The position numbers and the translations under genes are program-made. Below the pieces are notes generated by a model that saw only the letters and a program-made list of their open reading frames with translations, had not been told where the DNA came from and did no database searches. From contig NZ_JYKS01000005.1 of NCBI RefSeq assembly GCF_000935045.1, positions 214,261 to 278,260 of the forward strand: a DNA stretch of 64,000 nucleotides, in the 5' to 3' direction. Positions 34,192-41,934 of the stretch are shown piece by piece. The DNA is from Pseudomonas sp. 10-1B. GTDB taxonomy: Bacteria; Pseudomonadota; Gammaproteobacteria; Pseudomonadales; Pseudomonadaceae. Position 1 is the first letter of the stretch; every line of letters starts with the position of its first letter.

Positions 34192-34267
34192 TGGTGCCGG
34201 AGACAGGAATCGAACCTGCGACCTTCGCGTTACGAGTGCGCTGCTCTACCGACTGAGCTACACCGGC
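34192..34267 (-). tRNA. tRNA-Thr (anticodon CGT), integration target
   Basis: The minus strand reads GCCGGTGTAGCTCAGTCGGT..., with anticodon loop CTCGTAA (CGT, reading ACG) and an encoded CCA end. A clover-leaf with T-loop GGTTCGATTCC is clear. Its 3' end is repeated at 21103 and 18877, marking it as the island's attachment site. pilA beside tRNA-Thr is also the arrangement in P. aeruginosa. Confidence 0.97.
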
Positions 34268-34337
34268 GTGTAGCGCAACGTACCACTGCCGCACCCGTTA
34301 CGCAAACCCCTGTTTCCCCTGGCTTATTACCCCAGCC

Positions 34338-34748
34338 TCAAGGCGCCTTGCACCCTTTCGGCGCCAGGTCTTCCTCGATGTCGGTGGTGCAGCCCCACCC
34401 ACCCGGCGTGCGGGCCAGGGTCAGGGCCTTGCCCAGCACATTGGCCGGGGCATCCACCAACGTGCAAACGATGCTCCCGGTGCCATCCGCCGCCTTGCCG
34501 TTGGCGGTGATCGCACAGTGCGCGGTCGCCGGCCGGCCACCCAGCGCGGCCACGTCCGCTACATCCTTCCCGTCATTCAACCGTAGATCCATCGCGGTCT
34601 TCAGCGCGCTGATTTCCAGCAACCCGGCCGCCGCCTTCGAGCGTGACTGGTGGTTGGTGTACATCGGTAAGGCGATGGTCGCCAGAATGCCGATGATCGC
34701 GACAACGATCATCAGTTCGATCAGGGTGATACCGCGTTGCCCTTTCAT
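34338..34748 (-). CDS. pilA: type IV major pilin PilA
   Basis: A 136-residue prepilin. The second ATG (34748) has AAGGA at eight bases and is preferred to the ATG at 34754. Leader MKGQRG is cut before [14 protein letters not shown], with Glu5 of the mature protein present. The C-terminal pair of cysteines ('GWGCTT...KGCKAP') forms the usual D-region disulfide. It is assembled into type IV pili after cleavage by PilD, encoded nearby. It is divergent from pilC. Confidence 0.92.
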   Translation of the reverse strand: MKGQRGITLIELMIVVAIIGILATIALPMYTNHQSRSKAAAGLLEISALKTAMDLRLNDGKDVADVAALGGRPATAHCAITANGKAADGTGSIVCTLVDAPANVLGKALTLARTPGGWGCTTDIEEDLAPKGCKAP

Positions 34749-34962
34749 GAACATTTTCCTTTTTGATACGCATACGTATTGAGGTCAGGCTCGCCCCAAC
34801 TGGCAGCGGCGCAGTAGGCCTGAACAGACACCTTTTGTCACCCCTGCCGGCTTGGGGGTCATCGTCGCTGAACTACTCTAGTGAGCATCACGGACGCGCG
34901 CCCTTCCAAGGACGCGGCAAGCTGTTTCGAAGCTTGTCGCACGGGTAAAAAAGGACCTTTGC

Positions 34963-36171
34963 ATGACCTCATCGACACTCCTCTACAACTGGCATGGCAC
35001 CGATGCCAACGGCACACCGGTCAGTGGCCAAACGCCCGGGCGCAGCCCGGCCTATGTCCGTGCTGGGCTGATCCGCCAGGGCATCAAAGTGGCCAGCTTG
35101 CGGCCTGCCGGCGGGCTGACCTGGCGCTGGCCAAAACGGCGGGCGCAAGCCGACCCGGCGGGGTTCAGCCGGCAGTTGGCGACGTTGCTCAAAGCAGGGG
35201 TACCGCTGCTGCAGGCGTTCGAGGTGATGGGGCGCAGTGGCTGCGATGCAGCACAGGCGGCGTTGCTGGATAGATTGAAACAGGATGTGGCCTCGGGCCT
35301 GGGGCTGGCGGATGCGTTGCAGCGGCATCCGGGGTGGTTCGACGCGTTGTACTGCAACCTGGTGCGGGTCGGTGAGCAATCCGGCACGCTCGACCGGCAA
35401 CTGGAACAGCTGGCGACCATGCTGGAACAGCGTCAGGCCCTGCACAAGAAGGTGCGCAAGGCGATGATCTACCCGCTGCTGCTGTTGCTGACCGGGCTGG
35501 GGGTATCGGCGATTTTGTTGCTGGAGGTGATTCCGCGGTTCGAGCAGTTGTTCGCGGGCTTCGATACAGCGTTGCCGGCGCTCACTCAATGGGTAATCGA
35601 CTTGTCCACAGGCCTGGGGCGATCCGCGCCGCTGTTGCTGGTGATGGGGGCGGTGTTGGGTTTTGCCGGGCGCCAGCTGTACAGGCAGCATGCGCCTGCG
35701 CGCCTGTGGATATCTCGACGGGTGTTGAGCCTGCCGGTGTTCGGCAAGTTGCTGGGCCAGGCGGCGCTGGCGCGTTTTGCGCGCAGCCTGGCAACGTCGT
35801 ACGCCGCCGGGGTACCGTTGCTGGATGCGCTGGGTACGGTGGCCACGGTCTGTGGTGGCGACCTGCATGAGCAGGCGGTGTTGCGGCTGCGCCAGGGCAT
35901 GGCCAATGGGCAAGGGCTGAACCAGGCGATGGCCAGTGAAGCGCTGTTTCCACCACTACTGGTGCAACTGACCGCCATCGGTGAATCCAGCGGCACGCTG
36001 GACCAGATGCTGGAAAAGGCCGCCAGCCACTACGAAGAACAGGTCAGCCAATCGCTGGACCAGTTGACCAGCCTGCTGGAGCCAGCCATCGTGCTGATCC
36101 TGGGCTTGCTGGTAGGCGGCCTGGTAGTGGCGATGTACCTGCCGATCTTCCAGTTGGGTAGCTTGATCTGA
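34963..36171 (+). CDS. pilC: type IV pilus inner-membrane platform protein PilC
   Basis: A 402-residue protein with AAGGAC before its ATG. Two GspF/PilC domains are seen: residues ~62-185 ('FSRQLATLLKAGVPLLQAFEVM') and ~265-390 ('FARSLATSYAAGVPLLDALGTV', 'IGESSGTLDQMLEKAASHYEEQV'), with membrane segments near 165-190, 220-240 and 370-395. It links the assembly ATPase to the pilus base. pilD follows after two bases. No pilB ATPase gene precedes it here, unlike the pilBCD order of P. aeruginosa. Confidence 0.95.
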   Translation: MTSSTLLYNWHGTDANGTPVSGQTPGRSPAYVRAGLIRQGIKVASLRPAGGLTWRWPKRRAQADPAGFSRQLATLLKAGVPLLQAFEVMGRSGCDAAQAALLDRLKQDVASGLGLADALQRHPGWFDALYCNLVRVGEQSGTLDRQLEQLATMLEQRQALHKKVRKAMIYPLLLLLTGLGVSAILLLEVIPRFEQLFAGFDTALPALTQWVIDLSTGLGRSAPLLLVMGAVLGFAGRQLYRQHAPARLWISRRVLSLPVFGKLLGQAALARFARSLATSYAAGVPLLDALGTVATVCGGDLHEQAVLRLRQGMANGQGLNQAMASEALFPPLLVQLTAIGESSGTLDQMLEKAASHYEEQVSQSLDQLTSLLEPAIVLILGLLVGGLVVAMYLPIFQLGSLI

Positions 36172-36173
36172 AC

Positions 36174-37040
36174 ATGACTTCATGGACTTTCCTGGCTGAG
36201 CAGCCAGCGTACTTCCTCACCCTGGCCACAGTGCTCGGGCTGCTGGTGGGCAGTTTTCTCAACGTGCTGGTGTACCGCCTGCCGATCATGCTGGAGCGGC
36301 AATGGCAACGTGAAGCGCAGGAGGTGCTGGGGCTGCCGAGCACGCAGCACGAGCGTTTCGACCTGTGCCTGCCGGCCTCGCGCTGCCCGCAATGTGCGCA
36401 TCAGATTCGGGCATGGGAAAACATTCCAGTAGTCAGCTACCTGGCCCTGCGCGGGCGTTGCTCATCCTGCAAAACCCGCATCAGCCCACGCTACCCATTG
36501 GTGGAGGTGGCCTGTGCGCTGCTGTCGCTGGTGGTGGCCTGGCGCTTCGGCGTCTCGGCCCAAGCCTTGCTGGCACTGCCGCTGACTTGGTGCCTGCTGG
36601 CGCTAAGCCTGATCGATGCCAAGCACCAGTTGTTGCCGGATGTGCTGGTGCTGCCGATGTTGTGGCTGGGGCTGATCGTGAATGCCTTCGGCATCTACGC
36701 GCCGCTGACCGATGCGCTGTGGGGCGCCGTGGCCGGGTACCTCAGCCTGTGGACGGTGTACTGGGTGTTCAAGCTGGTCACCGGCAAGGACGGCATGGGC
36801 TACGGCGACTTCAAGCTGATGGCGCTGATCGGGGCCTGGGGCGGCTGGCAGGTGCTGCCGTTGACACTGCTGTTGTCATCGCTGGTCGGGGCACTGGTCG
36901 GCCTGTGCCTGCTGCGTTTACGCCGGCATGCCATGGGCACGGCCATCCCGTTCGGCCCTTATCTGGCGATTGCGGGGTGGATTGCCGTGCTCTGGGGTGA
37001 TGAAATATACGTCTCTTACATGCAACAGTTTGGATACTGA
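36174..37040 (+). CDS. pilD: prepilin peptidase / N-methyltransferase PilD
   Basis: A 288-residue inner-membrane aspartic protease that cleaves and N-methylates prepilins. The cytoplasmic loop has two C-x-x-C pairs ('CPQCAHQI' and 'CSSCKTRI'), needed for the methylase part. The catalytic aspartates are in '[12 protein letters not shown]' and the GxGD motif 'GMGYGDFK'. It begins two bases after the pilC stop, and its stop shares a base with the coaE start. Confidence 0.95.
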   Translation: MTSWTFLAEQPAYFLTLATVLGLLVGSFLNVLVYRLPIMLERQWQREAQEVLGLPSTQHERFDLCLPASRCPQCAHQIRAWENIPVVSYLALRGRCSSCKTRISPRYPLVEVACALLSLVVAWRFGVSAQALLALPLTWCLLALSLIDAKHQLLPDVLVLPMLWLGLIVNAFGIYAPLTDALWGAVAGYLSLWTVYWVFKLVTGKDGMGYGDFKLMALIGAWGGWQVLPLTLLLSSLVGALVGLCLLRLRRHAMGTAIPFGPYLAIAGWIAVLWGDEIYVSYMQQFGY

Positions 37041-37663
37041 TGACCACTGCGGCCTTCACCCCCTGGATTCTCGGCCTGACCGGCGGCATCGGTAGCGGCA
37101 AGAGCGCCGCTGCCGAGCGCTTCGTCGAGCTTGGCGTGCACCTGGTCGATGCCGACCAGGCGGCACGCTGGGTAGTCGAACCTGGCCGCCCGGCCCTGAC
37201 CAGCATCGTCGAGCGCTTCGGCCCTGGCGTACTGCAGGCGGACGGCCAACTCGATCGTGCGGCCCTGCGCCAGCTGATCTTCGCCGACCCGGCGCAGCGC
37301 AAATGGCTGGAACAATTGCTGCACCCACTGATCGGGCAGGAAATTTTCAGCTACCTGGCCAAGGCGGAGTCACCTTATGCGATATATGTGTCGCCGCTGT
37401 TGATCGAGTCGGGCCAGTACCAAAAAACCCAGCGCGTGCTGGTGATCGACGCGCCGCAGGAACTGCAGGTGGCGCGCACCTTGGCGCGTGACAACACCAG
37501 TGCCGAGCAGGTGCAGGCGATTCTCAAGGCCCAGCTGGCCCGTGAGGAACGCCTGCGCCATGCCGATGATGTGCTGGTCAATGACAGTGGCTTGGCTGCG
37601 CTGCATGAGCAGATCGACCGTCTGCACCACTTTTACCTGACTTTACGAGGAGGCCAGCCATGA
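37040..37663 (+). CDS. coaE: dephospho-CoA kinase
   Basis: A 207-residue kinase for the last step of coenzyme A synthesis. The P-loop is '[14 protein letters not shown]' (residues 10-23), followed by 'LVDADQAAR' and 'EVGRPAL'-like lid segments. Length is normal. The start overlaps the pilD stop by one base and the stop overlaps the yacG start by four, giving a pilC-pilD-coaE-yacG operon common in gammaproteobacteria. Confidence 0.95.
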   Translation: MTTAAFTPWILGLTGGIGSGKSAAAERFVELGVHLVDADQAARWVVEPGRPALTSIVERFGPGVLQADGQLDRAALRQLIFADPAQRKWLEQLLHPLIGQEIFSYLAKAESPYAIYVSPLLIESGQYQKTQRVLVIDAPQELQVARTLARDNTSAEQVQAILKAQLAREERLRHADDVLVNDSGLAALHEQIDRLHHFYLTLRGGQP

Positions 37664-37860
37664 GCCAGCCATTGACCGTCGATTGCCCGACCTGTGGCGC
37701 ACCTGTGGAATGGAACGAAAAAAGCGCGTTCCGACCGTTTTGTTCGGACCGCTGCAAACTGATCGACCTGGGTGCGTGGGCGGCTGAAGAGCACAAGATT
37801 CCGGGGGCGGAAGAGTCCGAGGATGAGCTGTATTCCGGGGACCTGGAGCCGCGGCACTGA
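37660..37860 (+). CDS. yacG: DNA gyrase inhibitor YacG
   Basis: A 66-residue zinc protein with Cys10-x2-Cys13 ('[10 protein letters not shown]') and a C-x3-C pair ('[12 protein letters not shown]'). YacG binds GyrB and blocks gyrase activity in E. coli. It ends the pilus-coaE operon. Length is normal and the acidic tail is typical. Confidence 0.93.
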   Translation: MSQPLTVDCPTCGAPVEWNEKSAFRPFCSDRCKLIDLGAWAAEEHKIPGAEESEDELYSGDLEPRH

Positions 37861-37882
37861 GCTGATTGCAAGGTGGCTGTGC

Positions 37883-37957
37883 CGCCCTTTTTGCGGGTAA
37901 ACCCGCTCCCACAGGGGCCTCACCGTTTCAGTGGGAGCGGGTTTACCCGCGAAAGGC
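37883..37957. repeat. REP pair (inverted)
   Basis: TTGCGGGTAAACCCGCTCCCAC and its complement face each other around GGGGCCTCACCGTTTCAGT. This is the standard P. putida REP, forming a BIME between convergent genes and likely helping to end transcription. Confidence 0.85.
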
Positions 37958-37977
37958 CCGGAACAGCCAACACAAAA

Positions 37978-38661
37978 TCACCGCTCATCGTCCTTCCAGG
38001 GCGCCTGCAAATACCGCGTGCGGTTGAATGTTTCCAGCCACTCCGGGCAAAACACCACCAGCGCACTGATCACCATGCCGTTGATGAACGCCTCGGGGAA
38101 CATCATCAGCCACAGGTAGCCGACAAAGTCGCTGAGCCATTCCGGCATGGCAAAGCGCCCGTCCAGCCACAACAAGCCCAGCCCGGCCACCAGGCAGGCC
38201 AGCACCGTCAGCGCTGCGGGGAAGAACCCTGAACAGAAGATATACACGAACAGGTTACGCGGCTGAGCCCGCTCGACCAGCAGCGCGCACGCCTCGGTAA
38301 TCAGCACCGGCAAACCAACCAGCAACAAGCCATTCACCCCCAGCGCCGCCAGGTCCTGGCGCCCCAGCAGCAGCAAGCCGACCTGGGCCATGCACCCACC
38401 CAGTACCGCCAGCGGCCAGTCCAGCAACAGCGTGACCGCCGTCATGCCAATGAAGTGGTACGACACGCCGGTATCGAAATCACGCCTGACCAGCCACAGA
38501 GCAAACAGGCAGAACACCGTGCCAAACAACAGATGCTGGCGGCGCCGGTCGGTGAACAGTTCCACCCAGCGGGCGCGGCTGGCCGCCCAGATCAGCAACG
38601 GCACGTAACCAAGCCAGCCAAGCGTAAGGGTGGTGCCGGACAACACCTGCGCGCTGATCAC
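37978..38661 (-). CDS. CbiM-like energy-coupling factor (ECF) transporter permease
   Basis: A 227-residue inner-membrane protein with about six or seven hydrophobic segments ('VNGLLLVGLPVLITEACALLVE', 'FFPAALTVLACLVAGLGLLWL'). Pseudomonas proteins of this kind are annotated as ECF-type permeases related to CbiM, which take up cobalt or nickel; no ATPase or T-component gene is adjacent, so the substrate is open. Convergent with the yacG operon across a REP pair. Confidence 0.75.
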   Translation of the reverse strand: MISAQVLSGTTLTLGWLGYVPLLIWAASRARWVELFTDRRRQHLLFGTVFCLFALWLVRRDFDTGVSYHFIGMTAVTLLLDWPLAVLGGCMAQVGLLLLGRQDLAALGVNGLLLVGLPVLITEACALLVERAQPRNLFVYIFCSGFFPAALTVLACLVAGLGLLWLDGRFAMPEWLSDFVGYLWLMMFPEAFINGMVISALVVFCPEWLETFNRTRYLQAPWKDDER

Positions 38662-38758
38662 CTGCGAATGCCCCTGTCACTGTTGTGGATTAAAGCCAGT
38701 CTACACCCATTCAAATTCAGCATCTTATCGTCATGGTTTAGCGGCTAAGCTTGTCTGC

Positions 38759-39388
38759 ATGGATGACTCAGACTACTTGCGCCTGCTTACCATCCAGGCC
38801 GAACAAGCTAATGCCTTTCTCTCCAATGCACGCAAATGGGAGCGTGAGCGTTGGGTGTGCCAGCGCCTGCTGCAAGGGCTGAACATCCCCTACCGCAGCG
38901 AGGACTTCACCCCAGCCGGCCAAGAGCCACCAGACGTGCTGTTTCGCGACGCGGCCTTCGAGGTGTTTTTCGTACTCGACGAGGGCCGCCGGCTGAACGA
39001 TGAGTGGCGCGAAGAGCTGCAGCGCCGGCGCAGCGCGTTTTCCCTGGCGCAGCTGGTACGCCGCGAAGCACGTCCACGGCGCATCAGCGCCACCGAGTTG
39101 CTCGGGCGCCTGGCGCCTACCTTGCGCAAGAAGGCACACAACTACCGGGAACGCGGGCTGGAGCTGAACGAACTGGACATCATCGCCTTCGCCAGCCTCA
39201 AGCGCGAAGTGCTCGACCTCAATACCCACTTCCCGCCGCCCACCGAATACCTGCGCCAGGGCTGGAGGTCGTTGTCGCTGGTCGGGCCGACGTTTGCCCG
39301 GGTGCTGTTCGCCCACCCCGACGCGCCGGATTTCCTGCGTGGCAACCTGGGCCGCAGCATTGTTTTCGACGTGGGCATCAGTCTTTGA
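38759..39388 (+). CDS. DUF1780 family protein
   Basis: A 209-residue soluble protein from ATG 38759 (MDDSDYLRLLTIQAEQANAFLSNARKWERE). The ribosome site is weak, but an upstream extension covers the divergent promoter. The motifs 'WERERWVCQRLLQGLNIPY' and 'PPDVLFRDAAFEVFFVLDEGRRLN' with charged residues recall a restriction-endonuclease-like fold; this is a suggestion only. The family is conserved in Pseudomonas and uncharacterised. Confidence 0.85.
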   Translation: MDDSDYLRLLTIQAEQANAFLSNARKWERERWVCQRLLQGLNIPYRSEDFTPAGQEPPDVLFRDAAFEVFFVLDEGRRLNDEWREELQRRRSAFSLAQLVRREARPRRISATELLGRLAPTLRKKAHNYRERGLELNELDIIAFASLKREVLDLNTHFPPPTEYLRQGWRSLSLVGPTFARVLFAHPDAPDFLRGNLGRSIVFDVGISL

Positions 39389-39520
39389 TCCAGTGCACCG
39401 AGTGTTTGCGATGGCGTACACTCGGCGCCAGAGATAGAAAGCATTATCATTTGTCTCAAGCGCCTGCGCGAACGCTGTAGCGTTTGCGCAGTCACAAACG
39501 TCTACCTGACGAGGCCCACC

Positions 39521-39694
39521 ATGACCAGCCGCCTGAACCCGGAAGATCAGCGTCGTGTCGATGAGTATCTGCGAGCCCCCCAGCACCAAGTCGAGCGCAG
39601 GCCCTTCCGGCCGTGGTTGCTCCTTGTGCTGGTGCTGGCCGTGACCATCGGGTTGGGTCTCATCAGCCGCCTGCTCAGTGGACTGGTGCTATGA
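39521..39694 (+). CDS. DUF3094 small membrane protein
   Basis: A 57-residue protein (MTSRLNPEDQRRVDEYL...) with a single membrane helix at ~31-55 ('WLLLVLVLAVTIGLGLISRLL'). The DUF3094 signature 'L.PEDQ.RVdeYL....h.veR.PFRPW' is clear. It is too short for many gene finders. GACGAGGCCC upstream gives a ribosome site. It lies just before ndh and may share its transcript. The function is unknown. Confidence 0.85.
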   Translation: MTSRLNPEDQRRVDEYLRAPQHQVERRPFRPWLLLVLVLAVTIGLGLISRLLSGLVL

Positions 39695-39778
39695 GCTGCT
39701 TCGCGCTCGCCCTCCCCTCATGCAGTTTGCGGCCGGCCCACAGGGCCACGAATTCCGTAAACCTTATGAGATATCCCC

Positions 39779-41074
39779 ATGACTCATCGCATCGTGATTG
39801 TCGGCGGCGGCGCCGGCGGCCTGGAACTGGCGACCCGCCTGGGTAAAAGCCTGGGCAAGCGCAAGCAGGCCGAGATCACCCTGGTCGACGCCAACCTCAC
39901 GCACATCTGGAAGCCGCTGCTGCACGAAGTGGCTGCCGGCTCGCTGAACTCCTCGGAAGACGAACTGAACTACGTGGCCCAGGCCAAGTGGAACCATTTC
40001 AATTTCCAGTTGGGGCGCATGAGTGGCCTGGACCGTGAGGGCAAGCAGATTCAACTGGCAGCCACCCTCGACGAAGAGGGCCGCGAGCTGCTGCCTGCGC
40101 GCACCCTGGGTTACGACACCCTGGTCATCGCCGTGGGCTCCAACACCAACGACTTCGGCACCCTGGGCGCGGCGCAGCACTGCCTGTTCCTGGACACCCG
40201 CAAACAGGCCGAGCGCTTCCACCAGCAGTTGCTCAACCACTACCTGCGCGCCCATGCCGGCGACGTGGCCAGCGAGCAAATCAGCGTAGCCATCGTCGGC
40301 GCCGGTGCCACTGGCGTGGAACTGGCGGCCGAACTGCACCATGCAGCCCACGAGCTGGCGGCCTATGGCCTGGACCGCATCCAGCCCAAGGACATGCACA
40401 TCACCATTATCGAGGCGGGCCCGCGCGTGCTGCCGGCATTGCCCGAGCGCATCAGCGTGCCGGTGCACAAGACGCTGGAAAAACTCGGCGTGAAGGTGAT
40501 GACCAATGCTGCGGTCAGTGAAGTGACCGAAGACGGCCTGAAAACCAAGGACGGTGAAGTGATCCAGGCCAGCCTGAAGGTGTGGGCGGCCGGTATCCGT
40601 GCTCCGGGCTTCCTCAAGGACATCGATGGCCTGGAAACCAACCGCATCAACCAACTGGTAGTGCGCCCTACCCTGCAGACCACCCGCGATGACAACATCT
40701 TCGCCTTCGGTGACTGCGCCGCCTGCCCGCAACCGGGCAGCGACCGCAGCGTGCCGCCACGGGCCCAGGCGGCGCACCAGCAGGCTTCGATGCTGGCGCA
40801 GAGCCTGAAGGCGCGCTTGGAGAACAAGCCACTGCCAACTTATGAGTACAAGGACTACGGCTCGCTGGTATCGCTGTCGCGTTTCTCGGCGGTGGGCAAC
40901 CTGATGGGTAACCTGATGGGCAGCGTGAAGCTGGAAGGCTGGCTGGCGCGGATGTTCTATGTGTCGCTGTACCGCATGCACCAGATGGCGCTGTACGGGT
41001 TCTTCCGCACCGCGTTGATGATGCTGGGTAGCAAGATTGGTCGGGGTACCGAGCCGCGCCTGAAGCTGCACTGA
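39779..41074 (+). CDS. ndh: type II NADH:quinone dehydrogenase
   Basis: A 431-residue membrane-bound flavoprotein that passes electrons from NADH to quinone without pumping protons. FAD site 'IVIVGGGAGGLELATRLGK' (5-23), NAD site 'VAIVGAGATGVELAAEL' (~171-187), and 'FAFGDCAACP' (~303) near the flavin. The C-terminus has the amphipathic helices that bind the membrane ('LARMFYVSLYRMHQMALYGFFRTALMML'). A T-rich terminator follows at 41228. Confidence 0.95.
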   Translation: MTHRIVIVGGGAGGLELATRLGKSLGKRKQAEITLVDANLTHIWKPLLHEVAAGSLNSSEDELNYVAQAKWNHFNFQLGRMSGLDREGKQIQLAATLDEEGRELLPARTLGYDTLVIAVGSNTNDFGTLGAAQHCLFLDTRKQAERFHQQLLNHYLRAHAGDVASEQISVAIVGAGATGVELAAELHHAAHELAAYGLDRIQPKDMHITIIEAGPRVLPALPERISVPVHKTLEKLGVKVMTNAAVSEVTEDGLKTKDGEVIQASLKVWAAGIRAPGFLKDIDGLETNRINQLVVRPTLQTTRDDNIFAFGDCAACPQPGSDRSVPPRAQAAHQQASMLAQSLKARLENKPLPTYEYKDYGSLVSLSRFSAVGNLMGNLMGSVKLEGWLARMFYVSLYRMHQMALYGFFRTALMMLGSKIGRGTEPRLKLH

Positions 41075-41098
41075 CAGGCCCTCAATGGAGGTTGCCTG

Positions 41099-41205
41099 TA
41101 CTGGCCTCATCGCCGGCAAGCCGACTCCCACAGCGACTGCACAAGACTCGAGTCTATGGAGCTCCCTGTGGGAGCCGGCTTGCCGGCGCGATAGGGCCGG
41201 TAGCC
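41099..41205. repeat. REP pair (BIME)
   Basis: CATCGCCGGCAAGCCGACTCCCAC and the facing GTGGGAGCCGGCTTGCCGGCG are the 'CCGGCAAGCC' variant of the REP, in inverted orientation around ~45 bases. Confidence 0.85.
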
Positions 41206-41227
41206 CTCCCACAAAGCTGTCGCCGAG

Positions 41228-41250
41228 ATGCACCGAAAGGTGCATTTTTT
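41228..41250 (+). terminator. rho-independent terminator of ndh
   Basis: ATGCACC gaaa GGTGCAT followed by TTTTT: a 7-bp stem and T-run in the ndh direction. Confidence 0.8.
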
Positions 41251-41273
41251 GCGGGATAAGTTCAAGGCAAAAG

Positions 41274-41305
41274 AAAAAGGGCATCTCATTCGAGATGCCC
41301 TTTTT
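41274..41305 (-). terminator. terminator of the tRNA operon
   Basis: AAAAAGGGCATCTC attc GAGATGCCCTTTTT is a 14-bp perfect stem with runs suited to both strands; it follows tRNA-Lys. Confidence 0.9.
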
Positions 41306-41308
41306 ACA

Positions 41309-41384
41309 TGGTGGGTCGTGTAGGATTCGAACCTACGACCAATTGGTTAAAAGCCAACTGCTCTACCAACTGAGCTAACGACCC
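41309..41384 (-). tRNA. tRNA-Lys (TTT)
   Basis: Minus strand GGGTCGTTAGCTCAGTTGGT..., anticodon loop CTTTTAA (TTT), CCA encoded. Third and last gene of a leftward tRNA operon. Confidence 0.97.
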
Positions 41385-41390
41385 GGAAAA

Positions 41391-41467
41391 TGGTCGGGGT
41401 GAGGGGATTCGAACTCCTGACATCCTGCTCCCAAAGCAGGCGCGCTACCGGACTGCGCTACACCCCG
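41391..41467 (-). tRNA. tRNA-Pro (TGG)
   Basis: Minus strand CGGGGTGTAGCGCAGTCCGG..., anticodon loop TTTGGGA (TGG), CCA encoded. Middle gene of the tRNA operon. Confidence 0.97.
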
Positions 41468-41471
41468 AGAT

Positions 41472-41547
41472 TGGCTCCGCGACCTGGACTCGAACCAGGG
41501 ACCCAATGATTAACAGTCATTTGCTCTACCGACTGAGCTATCGCGGA
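41472..41547 (-). tRNA. tRNA-Asn (GTT)
   Basis: Minus strand TCCGCGATAGCTCAGTCGGT..., anticodon loop CTGTTAA (GTT), CCA encoded. First gene of the tRNA operon, 94 bases from a strong promoter. Confidence 0.97.
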
Positions 41548-41641
41548 ACTGAACTTCGGTACATCTTTACAACTTCGAAGCTTGTGTTAGCTTCGTTCTC
41601 TTTAGCTATCCGCTTTCGCGTTGTCGCTGCTGAGGCCGGCT

Positions 41642-41669
41642 ATTCTACATTCTTCGTTTTGCTTGTCAA
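41642..41669 (-). promoter_or_regulatory. sigma-70 promoter of the Asn-Pro-Lys tRNA operon
   Basis: On the minus strand TTGACA (41669-41664), a 16-base spacer and TAGAAT (41647-41642), followed by a GC-rich GCCGGCC discriminator as in stable-RNA promoters. The rest of 41548-41860 holds no gene. Confidence 0.8.
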
Positions 41670-41862
41670 CCACTTTTTTTCGTTCAACTTACTGATTTGT
41701 AAGTTGTTTTGCGGTCACCGATGTTGCTGGTGATTCGCTTAGTGCCTGACAACGCGGCGTATATTAGGGGCACTTGGATTTTGATGCAAGCAAAAATTTC
41801 AAAATTTTCAGCAAGTTATCCAGGAGTGCCGGAAAGCCCCAGATTTGCTGGGGTCGTACTGG

Positions 41863-41893
41863 TCTCTTCGCGGGTGAACCCGCTCCCACAGAG
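41863..41893. repeat. single REP
   Basis: TCTTCGCGGGTGAACCCGCTCCCACAGAG, split as stem GCGGGT/ACCCGC; adjacent to the clpB terminator. Confidence 0.75.
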
Positions 41894-41920
41894 TAAAAAA
41901 AGCCCCGCAGGTGCGGGGCT
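41894..41920 (-). terminator. rho-independent terminator of clpB
   Basis: AGCCCCGCA cc TGCGGGGCT followed on the minus strand by TTTTTTT, 15 bases beyond the clpB stop. Confidence 0.9.
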
Positions 41921-41934
41921 CATGGTGAAACAAA

